Made by a program: the position numbers and the translations under genes
NCBI GenBank assembly: GCA_028139285.1
Contig: JAOINI010000004.1
Span: forward strand, 1-64,000
DNA length: 64,000 nt
Direction: 5' to 3'
Source of the DNA: Candidatus Pelagibacter sp.
Lineage (GTDB): Bacteria > Pseudomonadota > Alphaproteobacteria > Pelagibacterales > Pelagibacteraceae
Notes under the pieces: generated by a model
What the model saw: only the letters and a program-made list of their open reading frames with translations
What the model was told of the DNA's origin: nothing
Database searches by the model: none
Part shown: positions 52,975 to 62,567 of the stretch, piece by piece
Layout: each line of letters begins with the position of its first letter
Numbering within the stretch: position 1 is the first letter of the stretch

Positions 52975-54692
52975 TAAATTTTCGAATATTCTTTAACTTC
53001 TTTTTTCTTACCTGGATGTGTTGGAGCACCAAGATAAGCAGGTCCAACTGTTTGAGCATATTTCCAAATCGTTCCCGATCCAAAACTTGATTTTTTTTCT
53101 TTCCATTTTTTTCTTCTAGCTTTTAATTGAGCGCTAGTAAGCCTTACATTAATTGATCCTTTTTTTGCATCTATATCTATTACATCTCCATTTTTAAGAA
53201 GTGCTATTGGGCCGCCCATTGCAGCTTCTGGACCAACGTGACCAACACAGAAACCTCTAGTAGCTCCTGAAAACCTTCCATCAGTTATAAGTGCAACTTT
53301 TTCGCCTTTACCTTGTCCATAAATAGCTCCAGTTGTTGAAAGCATTTCCCTCATTCCTGGTCCACCTTTTGGACCTTCGTATCTGATTATTATTACATCA
53401 CCGTCCTTATATTTTTTTGTCTGCACTGCTTTCATTGCATCTTCTTCATTATCAAAACATCTAGCTTTACCTGTAAATTGTAATTTTTTTAATCCTGCAA
53501 TTTTTACGATTGCTCCGTCTGGGGCTAAATTACCTTTTAATCCTACAACTCCTCCATCTGGGGAAAGGGGGTTATTATATTCTCTTAAAACTTTTTGATT
53601 AGTATTAAACTTAATATTGGCTAGATTTTCTTTCATGGTTTTGCCTGTGACTGTCAGACATTCTCCATGAATATATCCTCCGTCATATAAAGTTTTTAAT
53701 AACATAGGAACTCCGCCAGCTTCCCACATGTCTTTTGCAACGTACTTTCCTCCAGGTTTTAAATCAGCAAGATAAGGGGTTTTTTTAAATATTTTTGCAA
53801 CGTCCATTAAATCAAATTTTACTCCTATCTCATTAGCTAGTGCAGGTAAATGAAGGGCTGCATTAGTGGAGCCTCCAGTTGCAGCCACAATTGTTGCTGC
53901 GTTTTCTAAAGATTTTTTTGTAACTATTTCTCTTGGTTTAATTTTTCTTTCTAATAAATTCATAACCGCTTGACCACTTTCAAAGGCATATTTATCTCTC
54001 TCCTCATAAGGGGCTGGTGTACCAGCTGAGTAAGGTAAAGCTAAACCTATTGCCTCAGATACACACGCCATTGTATTTGCTGTAAATTGGCCTCCGCAAG
54101 CCCCAGCACTTGGACAAGCTACTAATTCTAATTCTCTTAATTCTTCAGAAGACATTTTGCCTGAGGAATGCTTACCTACTGCTTCAAAAACATCTACAAC
54201 AGTAACATCTTTTCCTTTAAATTTTCCTGGCAAAATTGATCCACCATAAATGAACACACTAGGTACATTTAATCTCAACATAGACATCATTAAGCCTGGA
54301 AGAGATTTATCACATCCAGCTATACCAACTAGGGCATCATAACAATGACCTCTCACTGTCAGTTCTGCTGAGTCAGCTATCACTTCTCTTGAAATTAAAG
54401 ATGATTTCATTCCCTCATGACCCATGGCGATACCATCTGTTACAGTTATAGTGCAAAATTCTCTCGGCGTTCCACCAGATTGTTTTACTCCTTTTTTTAC
54501 GGACTGTGCCTGTCGCATTAAAGCTGTATTGCAAGGTGCAGCTTCGTTCCAGGTGGATACTACTCCTACAAACGGCTTCGCTACATCCTGTTCAGTTTCT
54601 CCCATTGCATAATAAAAGGATCTATGTGGAGCTCTATCTGGGCCTAAAGAAGTATGACGACTAGGTAATTTTTTTTTATCAATTTTAGACAT
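52974..54692 (-). CDS. ilvD: Dihydroxy-acid dehydratase
   Basis: A 572-residue Fe-S enzyme for valine, leucine and isoleucine synthesis. Cluster Cys residues are in [11 protein letters not shown] and [34 protein letters not shown] and the C-terminal [21 protein letters not shown] are diagnostic. The length is normal. Its ATG abuts the valS stop. Confidence 0.97.
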   Translation of the reverse strand: MSKIDKKKLPSRHTSLGPDRAPHRSFYYAMGETEQDVAKPFVGVVSTWNEAAPCNTALMRQAQSVKKGVKQSGGTPREFCTITVTDGIAMGHEGMKSSLISREVIADSAELTVRGHCYDALVGIAGCDKSLPGLMMSMLRLNVPSVFIYGGSILPGKFKGKDVTVVDVFEAVGKHSSGKMSSEELRELELVACPSAGACGGQFTANTMACVSEAIGLALPYSAGTPAPYEERDKYAFESGQAVMNLLERKIKPREIVTKKSLENAATIVAATGGSTNAALHLPALANEIGVKFDLMDVAKIFKKTPYLADLKPGGKYVAKDMWEAGGVPMLLKTLYDGGYIHGECLTVTGKTMKENLANIKFNTNQKVLREYNNPLSPDGGVVGLKGNLAPDGAIVKIAGLKKLQFTGKARCFDNEEDAMKAVQTKKYKDGDVIIIRYEGPKGGPGMREMLSTTGAIYGQGKGEKVALITDGRFSGATRGFCVGHVGPEAAMGGPIALLKNGDVIDIDAKKGSINVRLTSAQLKARRKKWKEKKSSFGSGTIWKYAQTVGPAYLGAPTHPGKKKEVKEYSKI

Positions 54693-57341
54693 TTAATTAA
54701 TACTAGACACAATACTTCTTAATTTTCCATCTTCAATAGTTAATTCTTTTACTAAATTTTTATCGTTTTGTACTATTTCTTTAGGTGCATTTGTCACATA
54801 TGCCTTATTTTTAAGCTTATTGTTTAAACTAGTTATTTGTTTATTAATTGTCTCAATTTTTTGTAAAATTCTCTCTTTTTGAGATCCTAAATTTACATCC
54901 TCATTAAAATTTAATGAAAGTTTTTCCTTAAGAACTAAGATATCTATTGAATTTTTATCTCTTATCTTTGTCGTAAGGACATTATTTACTCTACCAACCT
55001 GTTTTATCAAATTTATATTTTTATTTACCAATTTCTTTAATTTCCCTGATTTATCATCAAAAAAAATGTCACAATATAATTTTGGCGTAATTTTTAACTC
55101 TGCTTTAGTAGATCTTATGTTAGAAATTATTTCAATTATATCATTTATATTAGTTTGATTTTTGTTAAATTTATTAATTATCTTAAAATCTGGCCAACTG
55201 GAACTGATTAAATAATTATTGAAAATTTTTTTATAAGCATTTAAAGACCACAAGTTCTCAGTAAAAAAAGGGATAAAAGGATGAAGTATTCTAAGAATAT
55301 TTGCCATCATAAATGACGAGAAAGCTTTAGCTTCTTTAATTTCATTTTTATTTTTTGAATTAAAAATAGGTTTTAAGAACTCTAAATACCAATCACAATA
55401 AGAATGCCAAACAAATTGATATGCATTCCTAGCAGCCTCATCGAACCTAAATATTTCAATGTTTTTTGTGATTAAATTTTGTGTTTTTATAAATTCGTTG
55501 TAAATCCAATGGTTTATTGGAAGTTTAATTGAGTTCAAATTTATCTTTTTGCCTAAATTACAATTATTCAGTTTTAAAAAATTATTCGCACTCCAAATTT
55601 TTGTTATGAAATTTCTATTTCCTGTAACTCTATCTTTTGATAATTTTACATCTCTTCCTGGTGAGGCCATTGATATAAGCGTAAATCTTAAGCTATCTGC
55701 TCCATATTCATTTATTAAATCTAATGGATCGATCACATTACCTTTTGACTTTGACATTTTCTGCCCCTTTTCATCTCTTACCAAGGCATGAACATATACT
55801 TTATGAAAAGGCGTATTTTTTCTAAAATAATTTCCCATCATTAACATTCTTGCTACCCAAAAGAAAATTATATCAAAACCAGTTACAAGAACTGACGTTG
55901 GATAAAACTTATCAAGTTCTTTTGTTTTATTTGGCCATCCAAGCGTTGCAAAAGGCCATAGAGCTGATGAAAACCAAGTATCTAAAACATCTGTTTCCTG
56001 TCTTAATTTAAATTTTTTATCTTTATGTTTTTTCTTGGCTAATGCTTCTGCGCCCTTTTCATTTTCTGCTACAAAAATATTTCCATTTTCATCATACCAA
56101 GCAGGTATTCTATGACCCCACCAAATCTGCCGAGATATACACCAAGGCTCAATATCATTCATCCACTGAAAAAATGTTTTTGACCAATTGCTTGGAAAAA
56201 AAGTAGTTTTACCCTCTTTAACTATCTTAATTGGTTTTTTGGATAATTTTTTTGCATCAACAAACCATTGTTCTGTTAAGAGAGGTTCGATTATAGTGTT
56301 AGATCTATCTCCATATGGAACTTTATTTTTAATATTTTCGATTTTTACAAGAGAACCATTATCCTTTAATTTTTTAATTATAAGTTTTCTTGCTTCAAAT
56401 CTGTCTAAACCGTGAAACTCTTTGACCCCATTTTTGTTTATTTTACCATTCTCTTCAAAAATATTTATTATTTCTAATTTATTTCTCTTACCTACCTCAT
56501 AGTCATTGAAATCATGTGCTGGTGTAATTTTTACTGCTCCTGAACCTTGTTCCGGATCAGCGTAATTATCAGAAATAATTTTGACAGTCCTATTAACAAT
56601 TGGAATAAGAACATTTTTTCCGACTAAATTAACATATCTTTCATCCTTTGGATTTACAGCAACCGCGGTATCTCCCATCATTGTTTCTGGTCTGGTGGTG
56701 GCAATAGTGATTTTTTGATCTGAGTTCTCTATCGTATAATCAATGTAATATAATTGAGACTGGACATCCTTTTGGTTTACTTCCAAGTCAGAAATAGCAG
56801 TTTGAAGTTTAGTATCCCAGTTGACTAATTTTTTATCTTTATAAATTAGCTTGTTTTTATAAAGATCAACAAAAACTTTAATTACAGCTTTAGAAAGATC
56901 TTTATCCATGGTGAACCTCGTTCTTGACCAATCACACGAACAACCTAATTTCTTAAGTTGATCTAAAATTATTCCACCAGACTCCTCTTTCCAATCCCAT
57001 ATTTTTTTAATAAATTTTTCTCTTCCTAAATCATTTTTTTTAATTCCTTCTTTTAAAAGGTTATTTTCGACAACTGCTTGAGTTGCAATTCCAGCATGAT
57101 CTGTTCCTGGTTGCCACAGAGTTTCGAGGCCTTTCATTCTATTAAATCTAACTAAAACATCTTGTAGACTGTTGTTTAGGGCATGTCCCATATGTAATCT
57201 GCCAGTTATATTAGGTGGAGGAATTACTATAGAAAATTTTTTATTTGATTTGCTTTTTTTTGGTTTGAATAAACCTTTTTTAATCCAAAAGTCTGAGATT
57301 TTTTTTTCTTCTTTACTATGATTATATTTTTTAAATTCCAT
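54693..57341 (-). CDS. valS: Valyl-tRNA synthetase
   Basis: An 882-residue class I synthetase. PPNITGRLHMGHAL (about 42-55) carries the HIGH motif, KMSKSKGNVIDP near 530 the KMSKS motif, and an editing domain lies between (TTRPETMMGDTAVAV). A C-terminal coiled coil ends the protein. It is followed directly by ilvD. Confidence 0.97.
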   Translation of the reverse strand: MEFKKYNHSKEEKKISDFWIKKGLFKPKKSKSNKKFSIVIPPPNITGRLHMGHALNNSLQDVLVRFNRMKGLETLWQPGTDHAGIATQAVVENNLLKEGIKKNDLGREKFIKKIWDWKEESGGIILDQLKKLGCSCDWSRTRFTMDKDLSKAVIKVFVDLYKNKLIYKDKKLVNWDTKLQTAISDLEVNQKDVQSQLYYIDYTIENSDQKITIATTRPETMMGDTAVAVNPKDERYVNLVGKNVLIPIVNRTVKIISDNYADPEQGSGAVKITPAHDFNDYEVGKRNKLEIINIFEENGKINKNGVKEFHGLDRFEARKLIIKKLKDNGSLVKIENIKNKVPYGDRSNTIIEPLLTEQWFVDAKKLSKKPIKIVKEGKTTFFPSNWSKTFFQWMNDIEPWCISRQIWWGHRIPAWYDENGNIFVAENEKGAEALAKKKHKDKKFKLRQETDVLDTWFSSALWPFATLGWPNKTKELDKFYPTSVLVTGFDIIFFWVARMLMMGNYFRKNTPFHKVYVHALVRDEKGQKMSKSKGNVIDPLDLINEYGADSLRFTLISMASPGRDVKLSKDRVTGNRNFITKIWSANNFLKLNNCNLGKKINLNSIKLPINHWIYNEFIKTQNLITKNIEIFRFDEAARNAYQFVWHSYCDWYLEFLKPIFNSKNKNEIKEAKAFSSFMMANILRILHPFIPFFTENLWSLNAYKKIFNNYLISSSWPDFKIINKFNKNQTNINDIIEIISNIRSTKAELKITPKLYCDIFFDDKSGKLKKLVNKNINLIKQVGRVNNVLTTKIRDKNSIDILVLKEKLSLNFNEDVNLGSQKERILQKIETINKQITSLNNKLKNKAYVTNAPKEIVQNDKNLVKELTIEDGKLRSIVSSIN

Positions 57342-57372
57342 TTTTTTGATAACTAGAGATATATATCAGATT

Positions 57373-58635
57373 TCAATAACTATTAAGTTTAAAATCTAGA
57401 TATAAGGCAGCAGTCCAAGAAAAATTTTTAGCACCCATTCCTAAACCTGATTTACAACTGTAATATTCTCGAAATTTTTTTTTTTCGACTAAATTCAAGG
57501 TCTTTTTTCTTATTGTTTCTGCGAACTTTTTATCTTTATTTTTCAAACCTTGATATATAATCCAATTGCAATTAACCCATACTGGCCCTCTCCAGTAACG
57601 TCTTTCGTCGAATGATTTATGTTTAGAATTAATTGAAGGAAAAAGATATTTATTATTTTTATTATATTTTTTTAAGCTTTTTATTAATGATCTATTAATT
57701 GAATTATTATTTAAATCAGCAAATAGCATAAAAAAATTAGTTATTGAAGGTATAGTTACTAAACTATTATTTCTTATATCTTTATTCTTAAATGTCATTT
57801 TTTTTGAATCAAATAATTTTACAAGTTTACTCTCATTTAAATGAATATATTTTTTTATGGAAGAATTTCTTTTATCTATACATTTAAGTAAAAAATCCAA
57901 ATCTTTTAAAGCTTTTAGAAAAAGCGAATTAAATCCAACATCTACAACATTAAATTTTGATTTAAAGTAAAGTTTTTTTGGATCATAGTTCATTTTCTTT
58001 AATTGATTTTTAATAGTTACATATCTATCATAATCAATTTTCAAAGGTCTTTGGCTGTGATTGACAATTTTATTATCCTTTCTCTTATATTTAAGATTTA
58101 ATTCTGTTTTGATTGTACTCATCGGTTTATCCCACAAAGGAGAATTATCATAACCACTTTCCCATGGGTGAAGTATGGAAATTAAACCAGTACGTTTAGG
58201 ATCTCTGTATCTAATAAACCATTCTAAATATTTTTTAATTTTTAAAATAAAAGGCTGGTATTTTTTTATTTCTTTTTTTGAAAGCTTTTGTCTCTCAATA
58301 ATTATCCTTAAGATACTTGCTAAGATCGGTGGTTGAGTTATTCCAGATGAGGAAACTTTTTTACCACAATCCCAAGCTTTATAGTTAGGAGTATAATTTA
58401 AATCTTTAATATGGAAAAGAATGTGTGGTATCATTCCGTCATCCCATTGTCCTGAAATCAGAGTTTCAATTTCTTTAAATGAATAGTCTAAATTGAAATT
58501 AGAATATCCTAATGCAATAAAAGCTGAGTCCCAATTCCATTGGGCTGGATACAAATTAGTATTAGTGGGTAAAGTATAATTTAATCTTCTGTTGTTTATT
58601 AAGGTTCTCTTTGCTTCTTTAATTGAGCTTTTCAT
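57373..58635 (-). CDS. GH63-like glycoside hydrolase (glucosyl-/mannosylglycerate hydrolase type)
   Basis: A 420-residue (alpha/alpha)6-barrel glycosidase. Conserved blocks are WNWDSAF (33-39), HPWESGYDNSPLWD (156-169) with the likely acid Asp163, ERRYWRGPVWVN near 344-355 with the likely base Glu, and FSWTAALYLD near 405-414. These match the bacterial GH63 branch containing mannosylglycerate and glucosylglycerate hydrolases. There is no signal peptide, so it acts inside the cell on imported substrate. It follows the MalG-type permease with a 1-bp overlap and closes the ABC operon. Trehalose-type or glucosylglycerol substrates cannot be excluded. Confidence 0.8.
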   Translation of the reverse strand: MKSSIKEAKRTLINNRRLNYTLPTNTNLYPAQWNWDSAFIALGYSNFNLDYSFKEIETLISGQWDDGMIPHILFHIKDLNYTPNYKAWDCGKKVSSSGITQPPILASILRIIIERQKLSKKEIKKYQPFILKIKKYLEWFIRYRDPKRTGLISILHPWESGYDNSPLWDKPMSTIKTELNLKYKRKDNKIVNHSQRPLKIDYDRYVTIKNQLKKMNYDPKKLYFKSKFNVVDVGFNSLFLKALKDLDFLLKCIDKRNSSIKKYIHLNESKLVKLFDSKKMTFKNKDIRNNSLVTIPSITNFFMLFADLNNNSINRSLIKSLKKYNKNNKYLFPSINSKHKSFDERRYWRGPVWVNCNWIIYQGLKNKDKKFAETIRKKTLNLVEKKKFREYYSCKSGLGMGAKNFSWTAALYLDFKLNSY

Positions 58636-59828
58636 TATCCTTTAACACTTCCAGCTGTTAAACCGCTTACTAGATATTTTTCAAAGTATATAAAAATTAA
58701 AAGTATTGGTAAGGTAACCACCACAGATCCAGCCATAAGATATTGCCGTGGTGTTTCTGCATCCCCAGTTAAATGATTTATTGCTCTAGATAATGTGAAT
58801 GTTTTAGGATTATCTAAAAACATAAGAGAGAATAAAAATTCATTCCAAGCTATCATAAATACATATAACGATACTGAAGCGATAGCAGGTAAACTAAGAG
58901 GAATTATTATTTTAATAATTATTCCAAACCAATTTTGTCCATCTATAAGTCCAGCCTCTTCAATTTCTTTTGGTATGCTTTTAAAGTATCCCTGAAGCAT
59001 ATAGATTGCTACAGGTAAAGTGGTTGCTGTGTAAACAATTAGTAAGCCTTCTACGGAATTTCTCAAACCCAGTTGACTAAAAACAGTATATAAAGGAATT
59101 ACCAATACTATTGCTGGAAACATATAAATTATTAATATTGATGTTGAAAGGAAGTTTTTACCAAAGAAATTTAATCTTGCTACAGCGTAAGCTGCTGGGA
59201 TAGCGAATAATAAAGTTATAAAAACAGTTCCAATCGATACATATGAACTTGTAAGAATATATCTACCAAAATCATAAGTTTTGAAAATGACAAAGTAAGA
59301 TTTGAATATCTCAAAAATATTTTTTGAAAAATCAATACTTAAATCGATCGGATTAATTAATAAAGCAGTTTGCGTTTTAAAGCTGGTAACTAACATAATA
59401 TAAAAAGGGAATAATATTACTAATGCAAAAAATATTATTGCAAATAAAGATAAAAACTCAAATACAATTTTTTCTGATATAAAATCTTGGTTCAAATATT
59501 CTAAATCATATTTTTTGAGTTTATTTGTAAAAAATAAAATTAATAAAAATATACCTACTGAAAACCACATAGGAGAGCTCTCACCAAAAAAAGTATATGT
59601 AATTGTGAATAAAGTAGATAACGTAAAAATTTTTAAAAGATGATTAAACCTATTTCCAATTAATATACAAATTAAAGTTAGTACAAATGATAATGAAAGA
59701 CTTAGATTAAAGTTTAGATTAATAAAACTTAAACCTTGTAAAGTTGCCATAATTTTCCACGTACAAATAACCACTGTAAGAAAAATTGAAGATGCAAGTA
59801 ACGTTATTAGTAAAGATTTAAATTTCAT
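58635..59828 (-). CDS. Sugar ABC transporter permease (MalG/UgpE-like) with extra N-terminal helices
   Basis: The ATG at 59828 gives 397 residues; the frame can extend to a TTG at 59843. Residues from about 125 are a standard six-helix MalG-type permease with the EAA loop EAGLIDGQNWFGIIIKIIIPL. The preceding ~120 residues add about four further hydrophobic helices not found in normal ~280-residue members. The gene overlaps the first permease by 11 bp and the hydrolase by 1 bp. The role of the extra helices is unknown. Confidence 0.85.
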   Translation of the reverse strand: MKFKSLLITLLASSIFLTVVICTWKIMATLQGLSFINLNFNLSLSLSFVLTLICILIGNRFNHLLKIFTLSTLFTITYTFFGESSPMWFSVGIFLLILFFTNKLKKYDLEYLNQDFISEKIVFEFLSLFAIIFFALVILFPFYIMLVTSFKTQTALLINPIDLSIDFSKNIFEIFKSYFVIFKTYDFGRYILTSSYVSIGTVFITLLFAIPAAYAVARLNFFGKNFLSTSILIIYMFPAIVLVIPLYTVFSQLGLRNSVEGLLIVYTATTLPVAIYMLQGYFKSIPKEIEEAGLIDGQNWFGIIIKIIIPLSLPAIASVSLYVFMIAWNEFLFSLMFLDNPKTFTLSRAINHLTGDAETPRQYLMAGSVVVTLPILLIFIYFEKYLVSGLTAGSVKG

Positions 59829-61077
59829 TTGCCTTCTTTCCAATTAATTTGAAATAAATAATCATAAAAGTTATTAATAATAATACGATTACTATTGAAA
59901 CTGCTGAGCCCATACCAATATTTGATACCGCAAATCCTTGTTGATACACACTTATTGGTAATGTCAAAGTGCCTGAAGCGCCACCAGTTAATAAAAAAAT
60001 ATCTTCAAATTTGTTGAAGTTCCAAATAAATCTAATCATGAACAAAATTGATAAAATTGCTGTTATTTGTGGGAGGGTAATATAAAAAAATTTTCTAAAT
60101 GGCCCAGCACCGTCAACATCCGCTGCTTCATAAAGATCTGTAGGAATAGCTTGTAGTCTAGCTAATATAAATAAAAAAGCTAAAGGAAAATATCGCCAAA
60201 TCTCAAAAAATATAACTGTGGTCAATGCTAATCTAAGTTTCAACTCAAATCCTAAAATATTAATGATTAAATACTTTTGTCCAAGTAGATTTATAGGTTT
60301 TTCAATGACTCCGTAATTAACAAGAAGAGAATTTATCGTGCCACTATTAGGATCTAGGAGTAAAGTCCAGGTATAAGCCAAAGCAACCACTGGTCCTACA
60401 TAAGGAAAAAGCAATATACTTCGCATAAAAGTTCTTCCATAAAATTTTTGGTTTACAAGTTGGGCAGCAAAGATGCCAAGTAAAATAGCTCCAAGTGTTC
60501 CAAAAAAAGTAAAGTAAAAAGTCGTCATTAAAAGCTCAAAAAAATTGTTATTTATGAAAACATTTTTAAAATTTTTGAGAGTAAAATCTGTTGTCAATAA
60601 GATATTATTTGATTTTCCATTCAAGTTTGGTTTACTAGATTTTATATCTTTACTATTAATAGTATTATTATTTACGTCTTTTACAAAAATTTCAAAATTT
60701 TCACGATAGCCTGCTTCCCAATCTCCAAAAAAACATTTAACTTTTTGTGACTTGAATTCACATCTTTTATCCAAATTAACTGGATCAATATTTTTAGGTA
60801 ATTTATCTGAAAATCTAACTTCTTTAATATCTTGGATTAAAGAACTATTTCTTAATTTATAGATAATTTTTAATTCAGAGTCGCTATCTTGTATATTTTT
60901 AACAATTTTTTTTGCCCTGGGCTCGGGAATTCTTATATCTTTGAGTTCAACTTCTTTAAAACTAATCCAAACATTTGCAAAAATTGGAAATAAAATAATT
61001 GCAAAAACCAAACATACGGCAGGTAAAAGAAGCGTGTAAGCTGTCCTCTTTTCTATTTTTGATAATGTTGCACTCAT
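59818..61077 (-). CDS. Sugar ABC transporter permease (MalF/UgpA-like) with DUF11-like periplasmic insert
   Basis: A 419-residue permease against ~290-320 for the family. Helix 1 is at about 12-38. Residues ~42-165 form a periplasmic insert, then five more helices follow, with the EAA loop EAADVDGAGPFRKFFYITLP near 313-332. The insert contains VRFSDKLPKNID, then CEFKSQKVKCFFGDWEAGY with Cys106 and Cys115, a pattern like the Ig-like DUF11 domain (tD-LP-g, C...vtC.lG.l.aG). It could contact the binding protein. The start codon touches the base of the hairpin at 61078-61112 and has no Shine-Dalgarno outside it. Confidence 0.87.
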   Translation of the reverse strand: MSATLSKIEKRTAYTLLLPAVCLVFAIILFPIFANVWISFKEVELKDIRIPEPRAKKIVKNIQDSDSELKIIYKLRNSSLIQDIKEVRFSDKLPKNIDPVNLDKRCEFKSQKVKCFFGDWEAGYRENFEIFVKDVNNNTINSKDIKSSKPNLNGKSNNILLTTDFTLKNFKNVFINNNFFELLMTTFYFTFFGTLGAILLGIFAAQLVNQKFYGRTFMRSILLFPYVGPVVALAYTWTLLLDPNSGTINSLLVNYGVIEKPINLLGQKYLIINILGFELKLRLALTTVIFFEIWRYFPLAFLFILARLQAIPTDLYEAADVDGAGPFRKFFYITLPQITAILSILFMIRFIWNFNKFEDIFLLTGGASGTLTLPISVYQQGFAVSNIGMGSAVSIVIVLLLITFMIIYFKLIGKKANEI

Positions 61078-61112
61078 TTAAAAGCGGATAATATCTTATT
61101 ATCCGCTTTTAA
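61078..61112 (-). promoter_or_regulatory. 15-bp hairpin between binding protein and permease start
   Basis: Bases 61078-61092 pair without mismatch with 61098-61112 around a 5-nt loop; the core is AAAGCGGATAAT/ATTATCCGCTTT. On the transcript the stem begins 12 nt after the binding-protein stop and ends directly before the permease ATG. It likely works as an mRNA stabiliser or leaky terminator, and it also occludes the ribosome-binding region of the permease. Confidence 0.8.
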
Positions 61113-61124
61113 GAAATAAATTTG

Positions 61125-62447
61125 CTAGAATTTTGCTAATTCTGCGTTAATTTTTTTAACTGCTTCATCAACAGTTATCTGGTCATCAATGTATTCTCTA
61201 GTAATTCTATTCAAGAATTGGGCATTGATTATTTTTGATGCTCTAGAAAGCTCCCCTTCTTTTACACCCCATCTGTTTGCAGTATCTAATCCAGCTACAA
61301 TATTATTAATGACATCTGGTGAATAAAGTTCAGTTAATGGTTTTTTTCTATCTACACCAACTGGTAATTTACTCCAAGCTTTTGTAAACGCAGCAGGATC
61401 TGATGAATTTCCTCTTCTTACAGGAAATTTACCCTCAGGAGCGATTGCTAACGTGCTTGTGTAACCCTCGTCCATAGAATACTCAACAAACTTTTTAGCT
61501 TCATCAGTATCTGCATCAGCTGTAATACCGAAATATCTTACATCTGCCCATGCAGCACCTTTCCTGTTATTTGGTCCACTGAAATTAGTTATGAAACCAG
61601 TTTTAGAAGCAAGTTCAGGTGATGTTGGATCGCTGTTTATTGTTGGTGGAGCTGAATCTCTTAGTCCAGCTAATTCATCCATTATAAACGGTGACCAAAT
61701 TATCATTGGTGTTTTACCAGCAAAGTATAATTCTCTAGATTGTTTCCAGAATAATTCTCCTGGAGGACTCGCTTTAGCTATAACTTTATAAAACTCTAAA
61801 GAGTTTTTAAGAGCTCTTCCTTGTTTTTTTGTTCCACCCTTTTTAACAAAGTTAACACCATTTGCTAAAAGAACATGCTCTAGAACTTGACTCATAAAGT
61901 TTTCATCAGTTTTAGTTGCAGCTACAAATCCAAACATGTCTCCGCCTGAAAGAGCTTTTACAGCTTTTGTAATATTTTCATAACTCGTCGGCGGTTCAAG
62001 ACCTGCTTGTTTGAATAAGTCTTTTCTATAAACTACCATCTGTGTCCAGCCGTCAACTGGCACAGCAGCAATTTTTCCACCCTTCTTTGCCATGTTTAAT
62101 GCTCCCGGAGCAAAAGTTTTCTTTCCTAAACTTTTAACAACATCATTATTAGCATTTACATCAAGTATACCTGCTTCAGCCCAAGGTAAAACATATTGAA
62201 GTGTGTGATAGATTACATCAGGAAGATTTCCTGCGGCTGCGGCTGCAGTTGCTCTAGAACCTAAATCCTTTTCCTCTACCGGTATAACTTCAACTTTTAT
62301 ACCAGTCTTAGACTCAAATGATTTAGCCATTTCCATTTGTTTTTCCATTCTTGCTGGTTGAACTTCAGTAGTCCAAAAAGTTATATCTGCAAAACTATTT
62401 GACGATAATAAAGTTAAAGCAAAAATGAATGTTAATATTTTTTTCAT
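61125..62447 (-). CDS. Sugar ABC transporter substrate-binding protein (family 1, UgpB/MalE-like)
   Basis: A 440-residue periplasmic protein with signal peptide (about 1-20, ending SFA). The mature part starts ITFWTTEVQPARM, typical of family 1 binding proteins, and includes DVIYHTLQYVLPWAEAG, AVPVDGWTQMVVYRKDLFKQAG and the late APEGKFPVRRG. Aromatic residues in these loops usually stack on sugars. An AGGAGG Shine-Dalgarno (62454-62459 on the reverse strand) precedes the ATG, one of the strongest in the window, fitting high expression. It leads the operon with two permeases and the GH63 enzyme. Confidence 0.92.
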   Translation of the reverse strand: MKKILTFIFALTLLSSNSFADITFWTTEVQPARMEKQMEMAKSFESKTGIKVEVIPVEEKDLGSRATAAAAAGNLPDVIYHTLQYVLPWAEAGILDVNANNDVVKSLGKKTFAPGALNMAKKGGKIAAVPVDGWTQMVVYRKDLFKQAGLEPPTSYENITKAVKALSGGDMFGFVAATKTDENFMSQVLEHVLLANGVNFVKKGGTKKQGRALKNSLEFYKVIAKASPPGELFWKQSRELYFAGKTPMIIWSPFIMDELAGLRDSAPPTINSDPTSPELASKTGFITNFSGPNNRKGAAWADVRYFGITADADTDEAKKFVEYSMDEGYTSTLAIAPEGKFPVRRGNSSDPAAFTKAWSKLPVGVDRKKPLTELYSPDVINNIVAGLDTANRWGVKEGELSRASKIINAQFLNRITREYIDDQITVDEAVKKINAELAKF

Positions 62448-62567
62448 CTTTCCTCCTATTAATTAGTTAAATAATGTTTTAAGTTTAACAATATGGATAA
62501 AAAATCTTCCATGATTTATATGCATATGAGATTTGATAAAATTAAAGATTTTAAAATTTGTTAAAAT
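62448..62567. promoter_or_regulatory. Divergent promoter region of the sugar ABC locus
   Basis: These 120 bp separate the binding-protein operon from the divergent ATPase gene and must carry both promoters. A short palindrome ATATGCATAT lies near 62517-62526 and could be a regulator site. AGGAGG for the binding protein is at 62454-62459 on the minus strand. -10/-35 boxes are ambiguous in the AT-rich sequence. Confidence 0.4.
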
